Part shown: piece by piece, positions 22,345 through 31,682 of the stretch
Numbering within the stretch: the stretch's first letter is position 1
Layout: every line of letters starts with the position of its first letter
Assembly (NCBI RefSeq): GCF_013410035.1
Contig: NZ_JACCBW010000004.1
Coordinates: 1 to 64,000, forward strand
Direction: 5' to 3'
Source: Nocardioides cavernae
GTDB lineage: Bacteria; Actinomycetota; Actinomycetes; Propionibacteriales; Nocardioidaceae
DNA length: 64,000 bases
Made by a program: the position numbers and the translations under genes
Notes under the pieces: generated by a model
Databases searched by the model: none
What the model was told of the DNA's origin: nothing
What the model saw: only the letters and a program-made list of their open reading frames with translations

Positions 22345-22794
22345 GTGGAAGGGACAACCTGGGCCGCACTGACCGCCGCGCTGACCGTCGCCGGAGCCAT
22401 CTGGACGTGGATCGCGTTCCGCCGCCGAGGAGCGGCCAACGGCCTGCGCGCCCTCGGCTTCACCCTGCTCCCCGCCGCCGCGTGGCTGACCGGGACCCTC
22501 GAGATGGTCGTCGAGATCGCCGGCTCCGTCACCGACTGGGCGACCAGCCTGGTCTTCAACGTCCTGACCTGGACCGGCGTCGGGCTCGCCGGGCTCGCGG
22601 TCGTCCTCTTCGTCGTCAGCGGGTTCATCCGCGACCGCCAGCTCGGGCGCGCCCAGCGCGGCACCGGTGCGACCGCGCGACCGGGCCGCACCACCGAGCT
22701 CCCCCCGGCGGCCGCGAGGAAGCCCGGCGGCTCACCGGTCGACGACGACCTCGCCGACATCGAGGCGCTGCTCCGCCGGCGGGGCATCGAGTGA
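22345..22794 (+). CDS. small integral membrane protein
   Basis: 149 residues with three predicted membrane helices (about 5-26, 38-60, 68-95) and a cytoplasmic tail rich in Arg/Pro/Ala, ending DDDLADIEALLRRRGIE. No recognised family. The GTG at 22345 gives an N-terminus that leads straight into helix 1 and sits 6 nt after ACTCT-type -10 sequence. Its stop overlaps the next GTG (GTGA), so it is co-translated with the PLP enzyme. Confidence 0.65.
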   Translation: MEGTTWAALTAALTVAGAIWTWIAFRRRGAANGLRALGFTLLPAAAWLTGTLEMVVEIAGSVTDWATSLVFNVLTWTGVGLAGLAVVLFVVSGFIRDRQLGRAQRGTGATARPGRTTELPPAAARKPGGSPVDDDLADIEALLRRRGIE

Positions 22795-24008
22795 GCGAGC
22801 ACTTCGTCGACCGCAACCGCCTGTGGTCGCGCCTCAACGGCGCCGTCGCGTCCCTGCCCGAGCCCCCCGCCACGCCGATCGCCGTGGTCGACCTCGACGC
22901 GTTCGACACCAACGCCGCCGACCTCGTGCGCCGGGCCGGGGGCAAGCCGATCCGGGTCGCGTCGAAGTCCCTCCGCGTCCCCGCCCTGGTCCAACGCGCG
23001 CTGGCCCGCGACGGCTTCGCGGGCGTGCTGGCGTACACCCTCGCCGAGGCGCTGTGGCTGCACGAGGCGGGCGTCAGCGACGACATCGTCGTCGCCTACC
23101 CCACCGTGGACGCCGCCGCCCTGACCCGGCTCACGTCCTCGCCGTCCGCGGCCGCGGCGATCACCCTCATGGTCGACGACCCGGCCCACCTCGACGTCGT
23201 CGACGCGACCCGCACCTCGCTCGCGGTGCCGGTCCGCATCGCGCTCGACGTCGACGCCGGGCTCCGCCTCGGCGGCCAGCACATCGGCCCGAAGCGCTCG
23301 CCGCTCTTCGACACCGCCGACGTCGTGGCGCTCGCGCGCACGGTGGTGGGGCGTGCGGGCTTCCGGCTGGTCGGCGTGATGACGTACGAGGGCCAGGTCG
23401 CGGGCGTGCAGGACGACGTGCCCGACCAGCGCACCAGGTCGCTCCTGGTCCGGCGGCTCAAGCAGGCGTCGATGGCCCAGCTCGACGTCCGCCGCAGCGA
23501 GATCTCCGAGGCGCTGTCGCAGCTGACCGAGCTCGAGTTCTGGAACGGCGGGGGCTCCGGGTCCGTCGAGGCCACCGCGGCCGACGGCGCGGTCACCGAG
23601 ATCGCCGCCGGGTCTGGACTGCTCGTCCCCGGGATCTTCGATCACTACGCCTCCTTCGAGCCGCGCCCGGCCGCGTACTTCGGCCTCCGGGTGAGTCGCA
23701 AGCCCACCCCGGCCATGGCGACGGTCCACGGCGGCGGGCTCATCGCGAGCGGCGCGACCGGGGCGGACCGCTCCCCCGTCCCGTGGGCCCCGCCGGGGCT
23801 CCACCTCACCGGGCTGGAGGGCGCCGGCGAGGTGCAGACGCCGCTGACCGGGCACCCGGCCGCGCTGCTGCGGATCGGCGACCTGGTCTGGTTCCGGCAC
23901 GCGAAGTCGGGCGAGCTGTTCGAGCACGTGCGGGACGTGCACCTCGTGCAGGGCGACGCCGTCGCAGAGGTCGTGCCGTCGTACCGGGGCTGCGGGCTCG
24001 CGTTCTGA
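22791..24008 (+). CDS. fold-type III PLP enzyme (amino acid deaminase/aldolase family)
   Basis: 405 residues. The N-terminal alanine-racemase-like barrel has IAVVDLDAFDTNAADLVRR followed by GGKPIRVASKSLRVP, whose Lys is the likely Schiff base; the C-terminal domain has WNGGGSGSVEATAAD and FGLRVSRKPTPAMATVHGGG. This matches proteins annotated as amino acid deaminase/aldolase, related to D-threonine aldolase and D-serine dehydratase. Substrate unknown. GTG 22791 overlaps the membrane-protein stop by four bases; its own stop shares one base with the next ATG. Confidence 0.82.
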   Translation: MSEHFVDRNRLWSRLNGAVASLPEPPATPIAVVDLDAFDTNAADLVRRAGGKPIRVASKSLRVPALVQRALARDGFAGVLAYTLAEALWLHEAGVSDDIVVAYPTVDAAALTRLTSSPSAAAAITLMVDDPAHLDVVDATRTSLAVPVRIALDVDAGLRLGGQHIGPKRSPLFDTADVVALARTVVGRAGFRLVGVMTYEGQVAGVQDDVPDQRTRSLLVRRLKQASMAQLDVRRSEISEALSQLTELEFWNGGGSGSVEATAADGAVTEIAAGSGLLVPGIFDHYASFEPRPAAYFGLRVSRKPTPAMATVHGGGLIASGATGADRSPVPWAPPGLHLTGLEGAGEVQTPLTGHPAALLRIGDLVWFRHAKSGELFEHVRDVHLVQGDAVAEVVPSYRGCGLAF

Positions 24009-24562
24009 TGCCCGCCGACCCGTCGGAGGTCGCCCGCGAGGTGGCCGACCGCGTGCTGGCACAGCCCCCGACCCTGGGCAGCGGACGGCTGGTCTGCGTC
24101 GACGGGCCCGCCGGCTCCGGGAAGACCACCGTGGCCGGGGCGCTCGCCGAGGCGGTGCCCTCTGCCGAGGTGGTGCACTGCGACGAGCTGCTGCAGGGGT
24201 GGCGCGGGCTCCCGGGGCTCGCGGCGACGGTGCAGGCCCTGGTGACCCCGCTGGCCGCGGGCCGGGACGGCGAGTGGCGGCGCTGGGACTGGCACGCCGA
24301 CGACTGGGCCGAGACGCACCCGGTCCGACCGGGTGGGCTGCTCGTGCTCGAGGGGGTCGGCTGCTGGTCGCCGGCGATCGCCGACCACGTGGGCGTGCTC
24401 GTGTGGGTGGAGGCCGCGTCCGAGGTGCGGCTCGCCCGCGGCATCGAGCGCGACGGGGAGCAGATGCGGCCGCACTGGGAGCGGTGGCGGGTCGACGAGG
24501 ACGCCCTGTTCGCCCGGTTGCGCACCCGGGACCACGCCGACCTGGTGGTGACGACGGACTGA
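24008..24562 (+). CDS. P-loop kinase-like protein (uridine kinase-like)
   Basis: 184-residue P-loop NTPase. Walker A is VDGPAGSGKTT at ~31-41; an acidic VVHCDELLQGW segment resembles the Asp-containing strand of uridine kinase/phosphoribulokinase-type enzymes, and LLVLEGVGCWSPAI and RDGEQMRPHWERWRVDE resemble their lid region. The substrate is unknown. The ATG at 24008 shares one base with the preceding stop (TGATG), making it the third gene of a tightly coupled operon. Confidence 0.75.
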   Translation: MPADPSEVAREVADRVLAQPPTLGSGRLVCVDGPAGSGKTTVAGALAEAVPSAEVVHCDELLQGWRGLPGLAATVQALVTPLAAGRDGEWRRWDWHADDWAETHPVRPGGLLVLEGVGCWSPAIADHVGVLVWVEAASEVRLARGIERDGEQMRPHWERWRVDEDALFARLRTRDHADLVVTTD

Positions 24563-24586
24563 CGCGCCGTGTCTAGGGTGGCGGTC

Positions 24587-25492
24587 ATGGTGTTCCCCAG
24601 CGGCGACCAGTTCGAGATCGCGGCGGCCGGCTACGTCGCCGTCGTCACGGAGAGCGGTGCGGCCCTGCGGGTCCTGCGCCACGAGGACCGCGACCTGGTG
24701 CTCGGGTTCGGCGAGGACGAGATGTCGAGCGGCGGGCGGGGCCAGCTGCTGATGCCGTGGCCCAACCGGATCCGTGACGGCCGCTACTCCTTCGGCGGAC
24801 GGGAGCTCCAGCTCGGGCTCACGGATCCCGGCAAGGGCAACGCGTCGCACGGGCTCGCCCGGTGGGCGGCCTGGACCCCGGAGGAGCACACCGCGACGTC
24901 GGTGTCGCTGGTATACCGGGTGATGGCGCAGACGGGCTACCCCTGGACCCTCGACCTGCACGTCCTCTACGACCTGTCGGCCGACGGGCTCCGGGTGACC
25001 CAGACGGCGACGAACCTGTCCCCCGAGCCCGCGCCGTACGCCAGTGGCGCGCACCCCTACCTGCGCGTGGGCGACATGATCGAGGACCTCGAGCTCACCG
25101 TGCCCGCCCGCACGCGCGTGCTGGTCGACGACCGGCAGCTGCCGACCGGCACCGAGCCCGCGCGCGGGGCGTACGACTGGACGTCGCCGCGGCGCATCGG
25201 CGACGAGGTGCTCGACGACGGCTACGGCGACCTGGTCCGCGCGGACGGTCGGACGACGGTGACCCTGCGCGAGCCCTCCGGTGGGCGCGGCACCGCGCTC
25301 TGGGTGGACGAGCGCCACCGGTGGCTGCAGCTCTACACCGCACCGAGCGACGGCCCCCGGGCCGGGATCGCCGTCGAGCCGATGACCGCGCCGGCCGACG
25401 CCTTCAACTCCGGCACCGACCTGGCGAGCCTCGCTCCTGCCGGGACGAGCGGCGACGAGCTGTCGGTGTCGTGGGGCATCCACGTGCTCTGA
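24587..25492 (+). CDS. aldose 1-epimerase family protein
   Basis: 301 residues, galactose-mutarotase fold. Candidate catalytic groups are the His in NASHGLARW, the His in SGAHPYLRVG and the Glu in GIAVEPMTAP; LLMPWPNRIRDGRYSFGG is the substrate-site arginine block. Interconverts alpha and beta anomers of an aldose; exact sugar unknown. TAGGGT (24574-24579) lies seven nt before ATG 24587, indicating a leaderless transcript separate from the preceding operon. Confidence 0.88.
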   Translation: MVFPSGDQFEIAAAGYVAVVTESGAALRVLRHEDRDLVLGFGEDEMSSGGRGQLLMPWPNRIRDGRYSFGGRELQLGLTDPGKGNASHGLARWAAWTPEEHTATSVSLVYRVMAQTGYPWTLDLHVLYDLSADGLRVTQTATNLSPEPAPYASGAHPYLRVGDMIEDLELTVPARTRVLVDDRQLPTGTEPARGAYDWTSPRRIGDEVLDDGYGDLVRADGRTTVTLREPSGGRGTALWVDERHRWLQLYTAPSDGPRAGIAVEPMTAPADAFNSGTDLASLAPAGTSGDELSVSWGIHVL

Positions 25493-25510
25493 GGAGCCTA
25501 CCCCGCAGCG

Positions 25511-25996
25511 TCAGCGGCCGCCCGAGGGGTCGCGATCGATGAGCGCGCGCATCTCGCGCACGCCCTCGCGGGCGACGCGGCCGTCGGAGCCCTGGAACGC
25601 CATCGCGGAGATCGTGGTGCCGTCGGCGAGGTCGAGGGTCGCCCACGGGGCGCCCTCGGGGAGGTGGATCGCGACGACCTCTTCCCACGCGAGCGTGCGC
25701 GCCCTGAAGCCGTTGACCACGACGACCTCGTCCGTGCCCGCGGTCACCCGCGCCCGGCCGAGGGCCCACCCGATCGTCGCGAAGCCGCCGCCCATCACGA
25801 GGAGCGTGAGGCGTTGGAGGATGTTGAACTTGGCGCGGGTCTCGTCGTCGAAGCCGAACCAGGCGGCGGCGCACACCACGAGGAGCATCAGCCCGAAGCC
25901 GACGACCGCGAAGCGCACGCCCATGGGCCGCCAGGTGCGCGGCAGGGACGGGAGGCTGCGACCGTCGGAGGTCGGTCGGTCAGAGGCGGCAGGCAT
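25511..25996 (-). CDS. PH domain-containing membrane protein
   Basis: 161 residues. Two hydrophobic segments (~27-47 and ~62-80) are followed by a bacterial PH-like domain (VTAGTDEVVVVNGFRARTLA, EVVAIHLPEGAPWATLDLAD). Function unknown. The start overlaps the end of hisG by 17 bases, so it is probably the last gene of hisE-hisG-PH. Confidence 0.8.
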   Translation of the reverse strand: MPAASDRPTSDGRSLPSLPRTWRPMGVRFAVVGFGLMLLVVCAAAWFGFDDETRAKFNILQRLTLLVMGGGFATIGWALGRARVTAGTDEVVVVNGFRARTLAWEEVVAIHLPEGAPWATLDLADGTTISAMAFQGSDGRVAREGVREMRALIDRDPSGGR

Positions 25997-26825
25997 GGAT
26001 GTCCGTCAGCAGGATGGCGCGGGCCCCGATGGAGTAGAGGTCGTCCATCAGGCGCTGCGAGCCGGCCCGGGGCACCATCACGCGCACGGCGACCCAGCCC
26101 TCCTTGCCGAGGGGCGAGATGGTCGGGCCCTCGCGTCCCGGAGCGAGCGCGGTCGCGGCGTCGAGGTGGACCTGCTCGATGTCGTAGTCCATCATCACGT
26201 AGCTGCGTGCGACGAGGACGCCCTCGATGCGGCGCCGGAAGATCTCGAAGTCGTCGGGGACCGCGCCGCCGCGCGTGACGAGGACCGCCTGCGACTCGAG
26301 GATGACGTCGCCGAAGGTGGCCAGCCCGGCCGCCCGCAGCGTCGAGCCGGTCTCCACCACGTCGGCGATCACGTCGGCCACCCCGAGCTGGATGCTCGTC
26401 TCGACCGCGCCGTCGAGGCGGGTGACGGTGGCGTCGATGCCGTGGCGGAAGAGGTAGTCCTCGACGACGCCGACGTACGACGTCGCGACGCGCAGGCCGC
26501 GGAGGTCCTCCAGCGAGGAGTAGCGGCCGGCGGGCCCGGCGAAGTGGAACCGCGAGCGCCCGAAGCCGAGGTCCATGACCTCGTCGGCCTTGGCGCCGGA
26601 GTCGAGGAGGAGGTCGCGCCCGGTGATGCCGGCGTCGAGGGTGCCCTCGCCGACGTAGAGCGCGATGTCGCGCGGGCGCAGGTAGAAGAACTCGACGTCG
26701 TTCTCGGCGTCGACCAGCGCGAGCTCCTTGGAGTCGGAGCGCTGGCGGTAGCCCGACTCCCGCAGGATGTCGGTGGCGGCCTGGGAGAGCGATCCCTTGT
26801 TGGGGACGGCGATGCGGAGGGTCAC
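25980..26825 (-). CDS. hisG: ATP phosphoribosyltransferase, long form
   Basis: First step of histidine synthesis: PRPP plus ATP gives phosphoribosyl-ATP. 281 residues is the long, HisZ-independent form. Landmarks: RIAVPNKGSLSQAATDILRE, the GITGRDLLLDSGA block, the PRPP loop ADVIADVVETGSTLRAAGL and a C-terminal regulatory ACT-like domain (PTISPLGKEGWVAVRVMVPR) that binds histidine. It lies 34 bases after hisE. Confidence 0.96.
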   Translation of the reverse strand: MTLRIAVPNKGSLSQAATDILRESGYRQRSDSKELALVDAENDVEFFYLRPRDIALYVGEGTLDAGITGRDLLLDSGAKADEVMDLGFGRSRFHFAGPAGRYSSLEDLRGLRVATSYVGVVEDYLFRHGIDATVTRLDGAVETSIQLGVADVIADVVETGSTLRAAGLATFGDVILESQAVLVTRGGAVPDDFEIFRRRIEGVLVARSYVMMDYDIEQVHLDAATALAPGREGPTISPLGKEGWVAVRVMVPRAGSQRLMDDLYSIGARAILLTDIHACRL

Positions 26826-26859
26826 GGTCGGCTCACTCGGTGTGTGCTCTGAGCCGTGC

Positions 26860-27123
26860 TCAGAGGTGGGCGTAGACGTCGTCGAGGGTCAGGCCGGAGG
26901 CCAGCATGAGGACCTGCGCGTGGTAGAGCAGCTGGCTGATCTCCAGCGCCGTCGCGTCCTTGCCCTCGTGCTCGGCGGCCATCCAGGACTCGGCGGCCTC
27001 CTCCAGCAGCTTCTTGCCGATGGCATGGACGCCGGCGTCGAGCTGCTGCACGGTGCCGGACCCCTCGGGGCGCTCCGCGGCCTTGGTGGACAGCTCCGCC
27101 CACAGGTCCTCGAACGTCTTCAC
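26860..27123 (-). CDS. hisE: phosphoribosyl-ATP pyrophosphatase
   Basis: Second step of histidine synthesis, hydrolysing phosphoribosyl-ATP to phosphoribosyl-AMP. 87 residues with the MazG-like all-alpha metal site: [16 protein letters not shown] and [15 protein letters not shown]. It is separated from hisI, as is usual in actinobacteria, and forms a small operon with hisG and the PH-domain gene. Confidence 0.95.
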   Translation of the reverse strand: MKTFEDLWAELSTKAAERPEGSGTVQQLDAGVHAIGKKLLEEAAESWMAAEHEGKDATALEISQLLYHAQVLMLASGLTLDDVYAHL

Positions 27124-27228
27124 GGGACCAGCCTACGGCGCGGTCGACGGCGGTCGGTGCCCCGGTCCCGCGGACGGACCACCCCTTCGTGCGGTGGCGT
27201 CGTCGGAGGACCGCGCTACGGTCGGAGC

Positions 27229-27477
27229 ATGACTGATTCGAACATGCATTCGGAGACCGACCCCGCCCAGGAGACCATCGGTGGCACGGAGGGTGACACC
27301 ACCCGCAAGGACCCCGAGGACTGGGTCACCGGCGACGAGCCCATGACCGGCGCCCAGCGCAGCTACCTCGACACCCTCGCGCGCGAGGCGGGCGAGGAGC
27401 TGCCTGCCGACCTCACCAAGGCCGAGGCCTCGGAGCACATCGACCGGTTGCAGTCGAACAGCGACCGGACGAGCTAG
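27229..27477 (+). CDS. DUF3072 domain-containing protein
   Basis: 82-residue acidic soluble protein. The DUF3072 core is [20 protein letters not shown] followed by [20 protein letters not shown] and a HIDRLQ helix. Function unknown. TACGGT (27217-27222) six nt before ATG 27229 is a strong leaderless promoter. It lies in reverse orientation between ribH and hisE, and its TAG stop overlaps the ribH stop within the tetranucleotide CTAG. Confidence 0.88.
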   Translation: MTDSNMHSETDPAQETIGGTEGDTTRKDPEDWVTGDEPMTGAQRSYLDTLAREAGEELPADLTKAEASEHIDRLQSNSDRTS

Positions 27478-27953
27478 ACGCCGCGGACCGCCCGCACGAC
27501 CCGCGCGGTGTCGAGTGCTGCCGCGGTGGCCTCCCAGCCCTTGTCCTCCGCCGAGCCCTCGAGACCGGCGCGGTCGAGCGCCTGCTCCTCGGTGTCGCAG
27601 GTCAGCACGCCGAAGCCCACCGGGATCGCGTGGTCGACGCTGACCTGCGTCAGTCCGTCGGTGGCCGCCGAGCAGACGTAGTCGAAGTGCGGCGTGCCGC
27701 CGCGGATGACCACGCCCAGGGCGACGACGGCGTCGTAGCCGGCCCGGGCGAGGGCGGCCGCGACGACGGGGAGCTCGAAGGTGCCCGGGACCCGGATCAC
27801 CTCGGGCTCGCTGATGCCGTACGCCGCCAGCGCGCGCTCGGCGCCGGCGACCAGGCCGTCCATCACCTGCGTGTGCCAGGTCGCCGCGACGACGGCGACC
27901 CGGAGGCCGCTCGCGTCGTAGGGCCGGGCGGTGGGTGCACCCGCTCCGCTCAT
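27474..27953 (-). CDS. ribH: 6,7-dimethyl-8-ribityllumazine synthase
   Basis: Condenses ribulose-derived dihydroxybutanone phosphate with the pyrimidine intermediate. 159 residues: [39 protein letters not shown], the catalytic loop [16 protein letters not shown] with its His, and [19 protein letters not shown]. Forms icosahedral or pentameric capsids in the cytoplasm. Last gene of the rib operon; start overlaps the ribBA stop by four bases. Confidence 0.97.
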   Translation of the reverse strand: MSGAGAPTARPYDASGLRVAVVAATWHTQVMDGLVAGAERALAAYGISEPEVIRVPGTFELPVVAAALARAGYDAVVALGVVIRGGTPHFDYVCSAATDGLTQVSVDHAIPVGFGVLTCDTEEQALDRAGLEGSAEDKGWEATAAALDTARVVRAVRGV

Positions 27954-29194
27954 GGGGTCTCTCCTGTCAGGTCGGGCAGCTCGTGGCCCATCCGGTCGCG
28001 CTTGGTCAGCAGGTAGGCGAGGTTGTGGTCGTTGGGGTGCGGCGTCAGCGGCACCCGCTCGGCGACGTGGATCCCGAAGTCCTCGAGGCTCGCGGTCTTG
28101 TCGGGGTTGTTGGTCATCAGCCGCACCGACGTGACGCCGAGGTCGCGCAGCACCTGGGTGGCCGTGCCGTAGTGGCGGGCATCGGCGGGCAGCCCGAGGT
28201 CGAGGTTGGCGTCGACGGTGTCGCGGCCGCCGTCCTGGAGCTGGTAGGCCTGCAGCTTGGCGACGAGGCCGATGCCGCGGCCCTCGTGCCCGCGCAGGTA
28301 GACGACCACTCCCCTGCCCTCCTCGACGACGCGGGCCAGCGCCTCGTCGAGCTGGGGGCCGCAGTCGCAGCGCTCGCTGCCGAAGACGTCCCCGGTGAGG
28401 CACTCGCTGTGCACCCGGGTCAGCACGGGCTCACCACGCTCGACGGCGCCCGCGACGTCACCGTGGACCAGGGCGACGTGCTCGCTGCCGTCGATCGTGA
28501 TCCGGTAGCCGTAGGCCGTGAACTGGCCGTGGCGGGTGGGCAACCGGGTCTCGGCGACCCGCTCGACGTGGCGCTCGTGGCGACGTCGGTGCCGGACGAG
28601 GTCCTCGATCGAGATCATCGCGAGGCCGTGCTCGTCGGCGAAGGCGCGCAGCTCGGGCGCCCGCTTCATGGTGCCGTCGTCGTTGACCACCTCGACCAGC
28701 ACACCGGCCGGGGTGAGGCCGGCGAGCTTCGCGAGGTCGACGGCCGCCTCGGTGTGGCCGCGGCGGACGAGGACGCCGCCCTCGCGGTAGCGCAGCGGGA
28801 AGACGTGCCCGGGCCGGGTCAGCTCCCACGGCTCGGTCGCGGAGTCGGCGAGCGTACGGGCGGTGTGGGCTCGGTCGGCCGCGCTGATGCCGGTCGAGAC
28901 GCCGTCGCGGGCGTCGACCGAGATCGTGTACGCCGTGCGCAGGCGGTCCTTGTTGTGCGGCGTCATCAACGGGATCTCGAGCCGTTCGAGCATATCGCCC
29001 GGCATCGGCACGCAGATCACGCCGCTGGAGTGACGGATCGTGAACGCCATCAGCTCCGGGGTCGCCCTGGCTGCGGCGAAGATGATGTCGCCCTCGTTCT
29101 CGCGGTCCTCGTCGTCGACGACGATGACGGCGCGGCCGGCGGCGATGTCCGCGATCGCGCGCTCCACGGAGTCGAGCCGCACTGCCTCGCTCAT
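27950..29194 (-). CDS. ribBA: bifunctional DHBP synthase/GTP cyclohydrolase II
   Basis: 414 residues. The N-terminal RibB half has [19 protein letters not shown] (acidic metal site), [11 protein letters not shown] and [17 protein letters not shown]; the C-terminal RibA half has [20 protein letters not shown] (three Cys as zinc ligands), [12 protein letters not shown] and [15 protein letters not shown]. It makes both riboflavin precursors, from ribulose 5-phosphate and GTP. Four-base overlaps with the transporter and ribH genes. Confidence 0.97.
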   Translation of the reverse strand: MSEAVRLDSVERAIADIAAGRAVIVVDDEDRENEGDIIFAAARATPELMAFTIRHSSGVICVPMPGDMLERLEIPLMTPHNKDRLRTAYTISVDARDGVSTGISAADRAHTARTLADSATEPWELTRPGHVFPLRYREGGVLVRRGHTEAAVDLAKLAGLTPAGVLVEVVNDDGTMKRAPELRAFADEHGLAMISIEDLVRHRRRHERHVERVAETRLPTRHGQFTAYGYRITIDGSEHVALVHGDVAGAVERGEPVLTRVHSECLTGDVFGSERCDCGPQLDEALARVVEEGRGVVVYLRGHEGRGIGLVAKLQAYQLQDGGRDTVDANLDLGLPADARHYGTATQVLRDLGVTSVRLMTNNPDKTASLEDFGIHVAERVPLTPHPNDHNLAYLLTKRDRMGHELPDLTGETP

Positions 29195-29889
29195 GCGGGG
29201 ATCGCGTCCTTCTCCTCGACCGTGCTCGTGTCCGACACGGTGCGGGCGTCGCGCAGCCACACGACGAAGCCGATGACGACGAAGACGGCGTAGAAGAGGT
29301 ACATGCCGGCCGTCGGGTAGTACTCCGCCTGGACGAGCGTCGTCACGCCGACGACGTCGACGAGGATCCAGACCAGCCAGAACTCGACCCAGCCACGCGC
29401 CATGCCGTAGGTCGCGAGCATCGAGCCGGCGAGGATCCACGCCTCGGTGGTCGGGCCCCACGAGCCGAGGACCTGCGTCAGCAGGACGTAGGCCGCGGCG
29501 TACCCGACGACGCCGAGGACGAGGAGCTGCAGCCGCTCGGCGTTCGTCGCCCACCGCGGCGCGATGGCGCCTCCGTCGGACGCGCCACCGGCGCTGCGCA
29601 CCTGCGACCAGCGCCACCAGCCGTAGACCGACACGGCGGCGAAGAACACCTGGCGTCCGGCCTGGCCCCACAAGGGCTCGTCGATGTGGCCGGAGAGCTC
29701 GCCGGTGGCGAACACGGTGAAGAGCAGGACGTTGCCGACCAGCCCGATCGGCCAGGCCCAGACGAACCGCTTCATGCCGAGGATCGCGCTGGCGAGGCCG
29801 AAGAGGTTGCCGATCACCTCGCGGACGCCCAGCGCGCCGCCGGGCACGGGGATGGTGCCGTGCACCAGCCAGTCGAGCAGGTCGTTCAT
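29191..29889 (-). CDS. ribM: PnuC-family transporter, probable riboflavin uptake protein RibM
   Basis: 232-residue polytopic protein (about seven hydrophobic segments) of the PnuC/SWEET-like vitamin transporter family: [41 protein letters not shown]. PnuC proteins import nicotinamide riboside, but the relative encoded in actinobacterial FMN-controlled operons is RibM, a riboflavin facilitator. Location between ribE and ribBA behind an FMN riboswitch makes RibM the better assignment; substrate is inferred from context only. Starts one base into the ribE stop (TGATG). Confidence 0.8.
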   Translation of the reverse strand: MNDLLDWLVHGTIPVPGGALGVREVIGNLFGLASAILGMKRFVWAWPIGLVGNVLLFTVFATGELSGHIDEPLWGQAGRQVFFAAVSVYGWWRWSQVRSAGGASDGGAIAPRWATNAERLQLLVLGVVGYAAAYVLLTQVLGSWGPTTEAWILAGSMLATYGMARGWVEFWLVWILVDVVGVTTLVQAEYYPTAGMYLFYAVFVVIGFVVWLRDARTVSDTSTVEEKDAIPA

Positions 29890-30551
29890 CAGTCGTCCTC
29901 GTTCTCGGGGTTGTCGGAGCTGCCGGGGTTGCCGTGGCCGGTCGTGCTGCCCGGGCTGGGGAGGTAGCCGCCGAGGAGCTTCTCGACGTGCTTCGCGATC
30001 ACGTCGGCCTCGAGGTTGACCAGGTCGCCGACCCGTCGGGTGCCGAGGGTCGTGCGCGCGAGCGTCTCGGGGATGAGGCTGACGGTGAAGCTGGCGTCGC
30101 GGACCTCCACGACCGTGAGGCTGACCCCGTCGACGGTGATCGATCCCTTGTCGACGAGGTAGCGGGCGAGGTGGCCGGGCAGCGAGACCTCGACGACGTC
30201 CCAGTGCTCGCTCGGGGCGCGGGAGAGGATCCGGCCGACGCCGTCGACGTGCCCCTGCACGATGTGGCCACCGAGGCGCTTGTCCACGGTGACGGCGCGC
30301 TCGAGGTTGACGCGGTCGCCCGGGGCGGCGCCGCGCAGCGAGGTCTTGTCGAGGGTCTCCTGCATGAGGTCGGCGGTCCACCGGCCCTCACCGAGCTCGG
30401 CGACGGTCAGACAGCAGCCGTTGACCGAGATCGAGTCCCCGAGCCCGGTGCCCTCGAGCACCGTGCCGGCCTCGACGGTCAGACGGATGGCGTCGCCCTG
30501 GTCGGTGACCTCGGCGATGGTGCCGAGCTCCTCGACGATCCCGGTGAACAT
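29889..30551 (-). CDS. ribE: riboflavin synthase alpha chain
   Basis: Dismutates two molecules of lumazine to riboflavin plus pyrimidine. 220 residues with two lumazine-binding repeats: [12 protein letters not shown] (1-12) with [14 protein letters not shown], and [13 protein letters not shown] with [14 protein letters not shown], then [16 protein letters not shown]. The C-terminal ~20 residues are a low-complexity Gly/Ser/Asn/Glu tail. AGGAGG (30563-30558) inside the end of ribD serves ATG 30551, which directly follows the ribD stop. Confidence 0.96.
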   Translation of the reverse strand: MFTGIVEELGTIAEVTDQGDAIRLTVEAGTVLEGTGLGDSISVNGCCLTVAELGEGRWTADLMQETLDKTSLRGAAPGDRVNLERAVTVDKRLGGHIVQGHVDGVGRILSRAPSEHWDVVEVSLPGHLARYLVDKGSITVDGVSLTVVEVRDASFTVSLIPETLARTTLGTRRVGDLVNLEADVIAKHVEKLLGGYLPSPGSTTGHGNPGSSDNPENEDD

Positions 30552-31598
30552 CTAGTTCCTCCTCAGCTGGGGGCGCATGGTCAGGCGGACGTTCGTGTCC
30601 TCGCCGTCGTGACCGTGGAGCACGGTCACGTCCGAGACGTCGAGGTGCACGGCGTCGGTGATCGTGGTGATGCCGAGGTCGGCGACGGCGCTGGCGCCTG
30701 CCCCGAGCAGCATCGGGGCGACGTAGGTGACGACCTCGTCGACGAGGCCGGCCGCCAGGAACGCCCCGGCCAGCGACGGGCCGCCCTCGAGGAAGACGTG
30801 CTGCCGGTCGAGGGCGTGGAGCCGGGCCAGCGCGTCCTCGGGGTCGCGGGTGCGCAGGTGCACGGTCTCGGCCCGGTCGTTGAAGACGCGGCGGCCGGGC
30901 GGCAGGTCGCGCAGCCCCATGACGGCGCGCAGCGGTTGCACCGCGACCGGCTGGTCGTGCTCGTCGCGGACGGTGAGCTCGGGGTCGTCGACCTCGACGG
31001 TGTGCGTGCCGACCAGCATGGTGTCGCACAGGCCGCGGAGCCGGTGGGTGTCGATCCGGGCGGCCCGGCTGGACACCCAGCGGCTGGTGCCGTCGGCCGC
31101 GGCGCTGCGTCCGTCGAGGGTGGTGGCGAACTTCCAGGTGACGAACGGCCGGCGGTGGGCGACCGAGAAGCTCCAGACGCGGTTGAGCGCCTGCGCCTCG
31201 TCGATCATCTCGCCGCCGACGACCTCGACGCCGGCCTCACGCAGCCGTGCCGCTCCGCCGACCGCGACCGGGTTGGCGTCCGGCTGGGCGAAGACGACGC
31301 GCACGACGCCCGCCGCGATGAGCGCCTCGCTGCAGGGACCGGTGCGGCCCGTGTGGTTGCAGGGTTCGAGGCTGACGACCGCGGTCGCCCCGCGGGCCGC
31401 TGCGCCGGCCTCGGCGAGGGCGGCGGCCTCCGCGTGGGGCGTACCGGCTCCGCGGTGGAAGCCCTCGGCGATCGTGGTGCCGTCGGGCGCGAGGAGCACA
31501 CAGCCGACGCGCGGGTTGGGACCGAGGGGTACGCCCGGGGTGGCGGCGAGCGACAGGGCGCGCCGCATGGCGCTGCGCTCTGCCTCGCTGGTCGTCAT
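30552..31598 (-). CDS. ribD: bifunctional pyrimidine deaminase/reductase
   Basis: Two consecutive steps of riboflavin synthesis. The deaminase domain (~5-145) has PHAEAAALAEAG and SLEPCNHTGRTGPCSEAL, the zinc His/Cys/Cys set; the reductase domain (~150-340) has VTWKFATTLDGRSAA, the MLVGTHTVEVDDPELTVR block and VFLEGGPSLAGAFL. ATG 31598 has GGAGG five nt upstream; the upstream in-frame start would lie in the riboswitch expression platform. First gene of the rib operon. Confidence 0.95.
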   Translation of the reverse strand: MTTSEAERSAMRRALSLAATPGVPLGPNPRVGCVLLAPDGTTIAEGFHRGAGTPHAEAAALAEAGAAARGATAVVSLEPCNHTGRTGPCSEALIAAGVVRVVFAQPDANPVAVGGAARLREAGVEVVGGEMIDEAQALNRVWSFSVAHRRPFVTWKFATTLDGRSAAADGTSRWVSSRAARIDTHRLRGLCDTMLVGTHTVEVDDPELTVRDEHDQPVAVQPLRAVMGLRDLPPGRRVFNDRAETVHLRTRDPEDALARLHALDRQHVFLEGGPSLAGAFLAAGLVDEVVTYVAPMLLGAGASAVADLGITTITDAVHLDVSDVTVLHGHDGEDTNVRLTMRPQLRRN

Positions 31599-31653
31599 CT
31601 CCGCCTCCGGTCCGGTGGTGCGGACTCTCGGGGGGCGGGCGGCGGGGCGCACC

Positions 31654-31667
31654 GTCCCCGAGGGGAC
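31654..31667 (-). promoter_or_regulatory. hairpin in the riboswitch expression platform
   Basis: GTCCCC/GGGGAC arms (31654-31659, 31662-31667) form a tight stem between the FMN aptamer and ribD, followed by a C-rich stretch. There is no T run, so control at translation initiation seems more likely than intrinsic termination; the anti-Shine-Dalgarno partner is not obvious. Confidence 0.35.
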
Positions 31668-31682
31668 ACGGGCGAACCGTCA

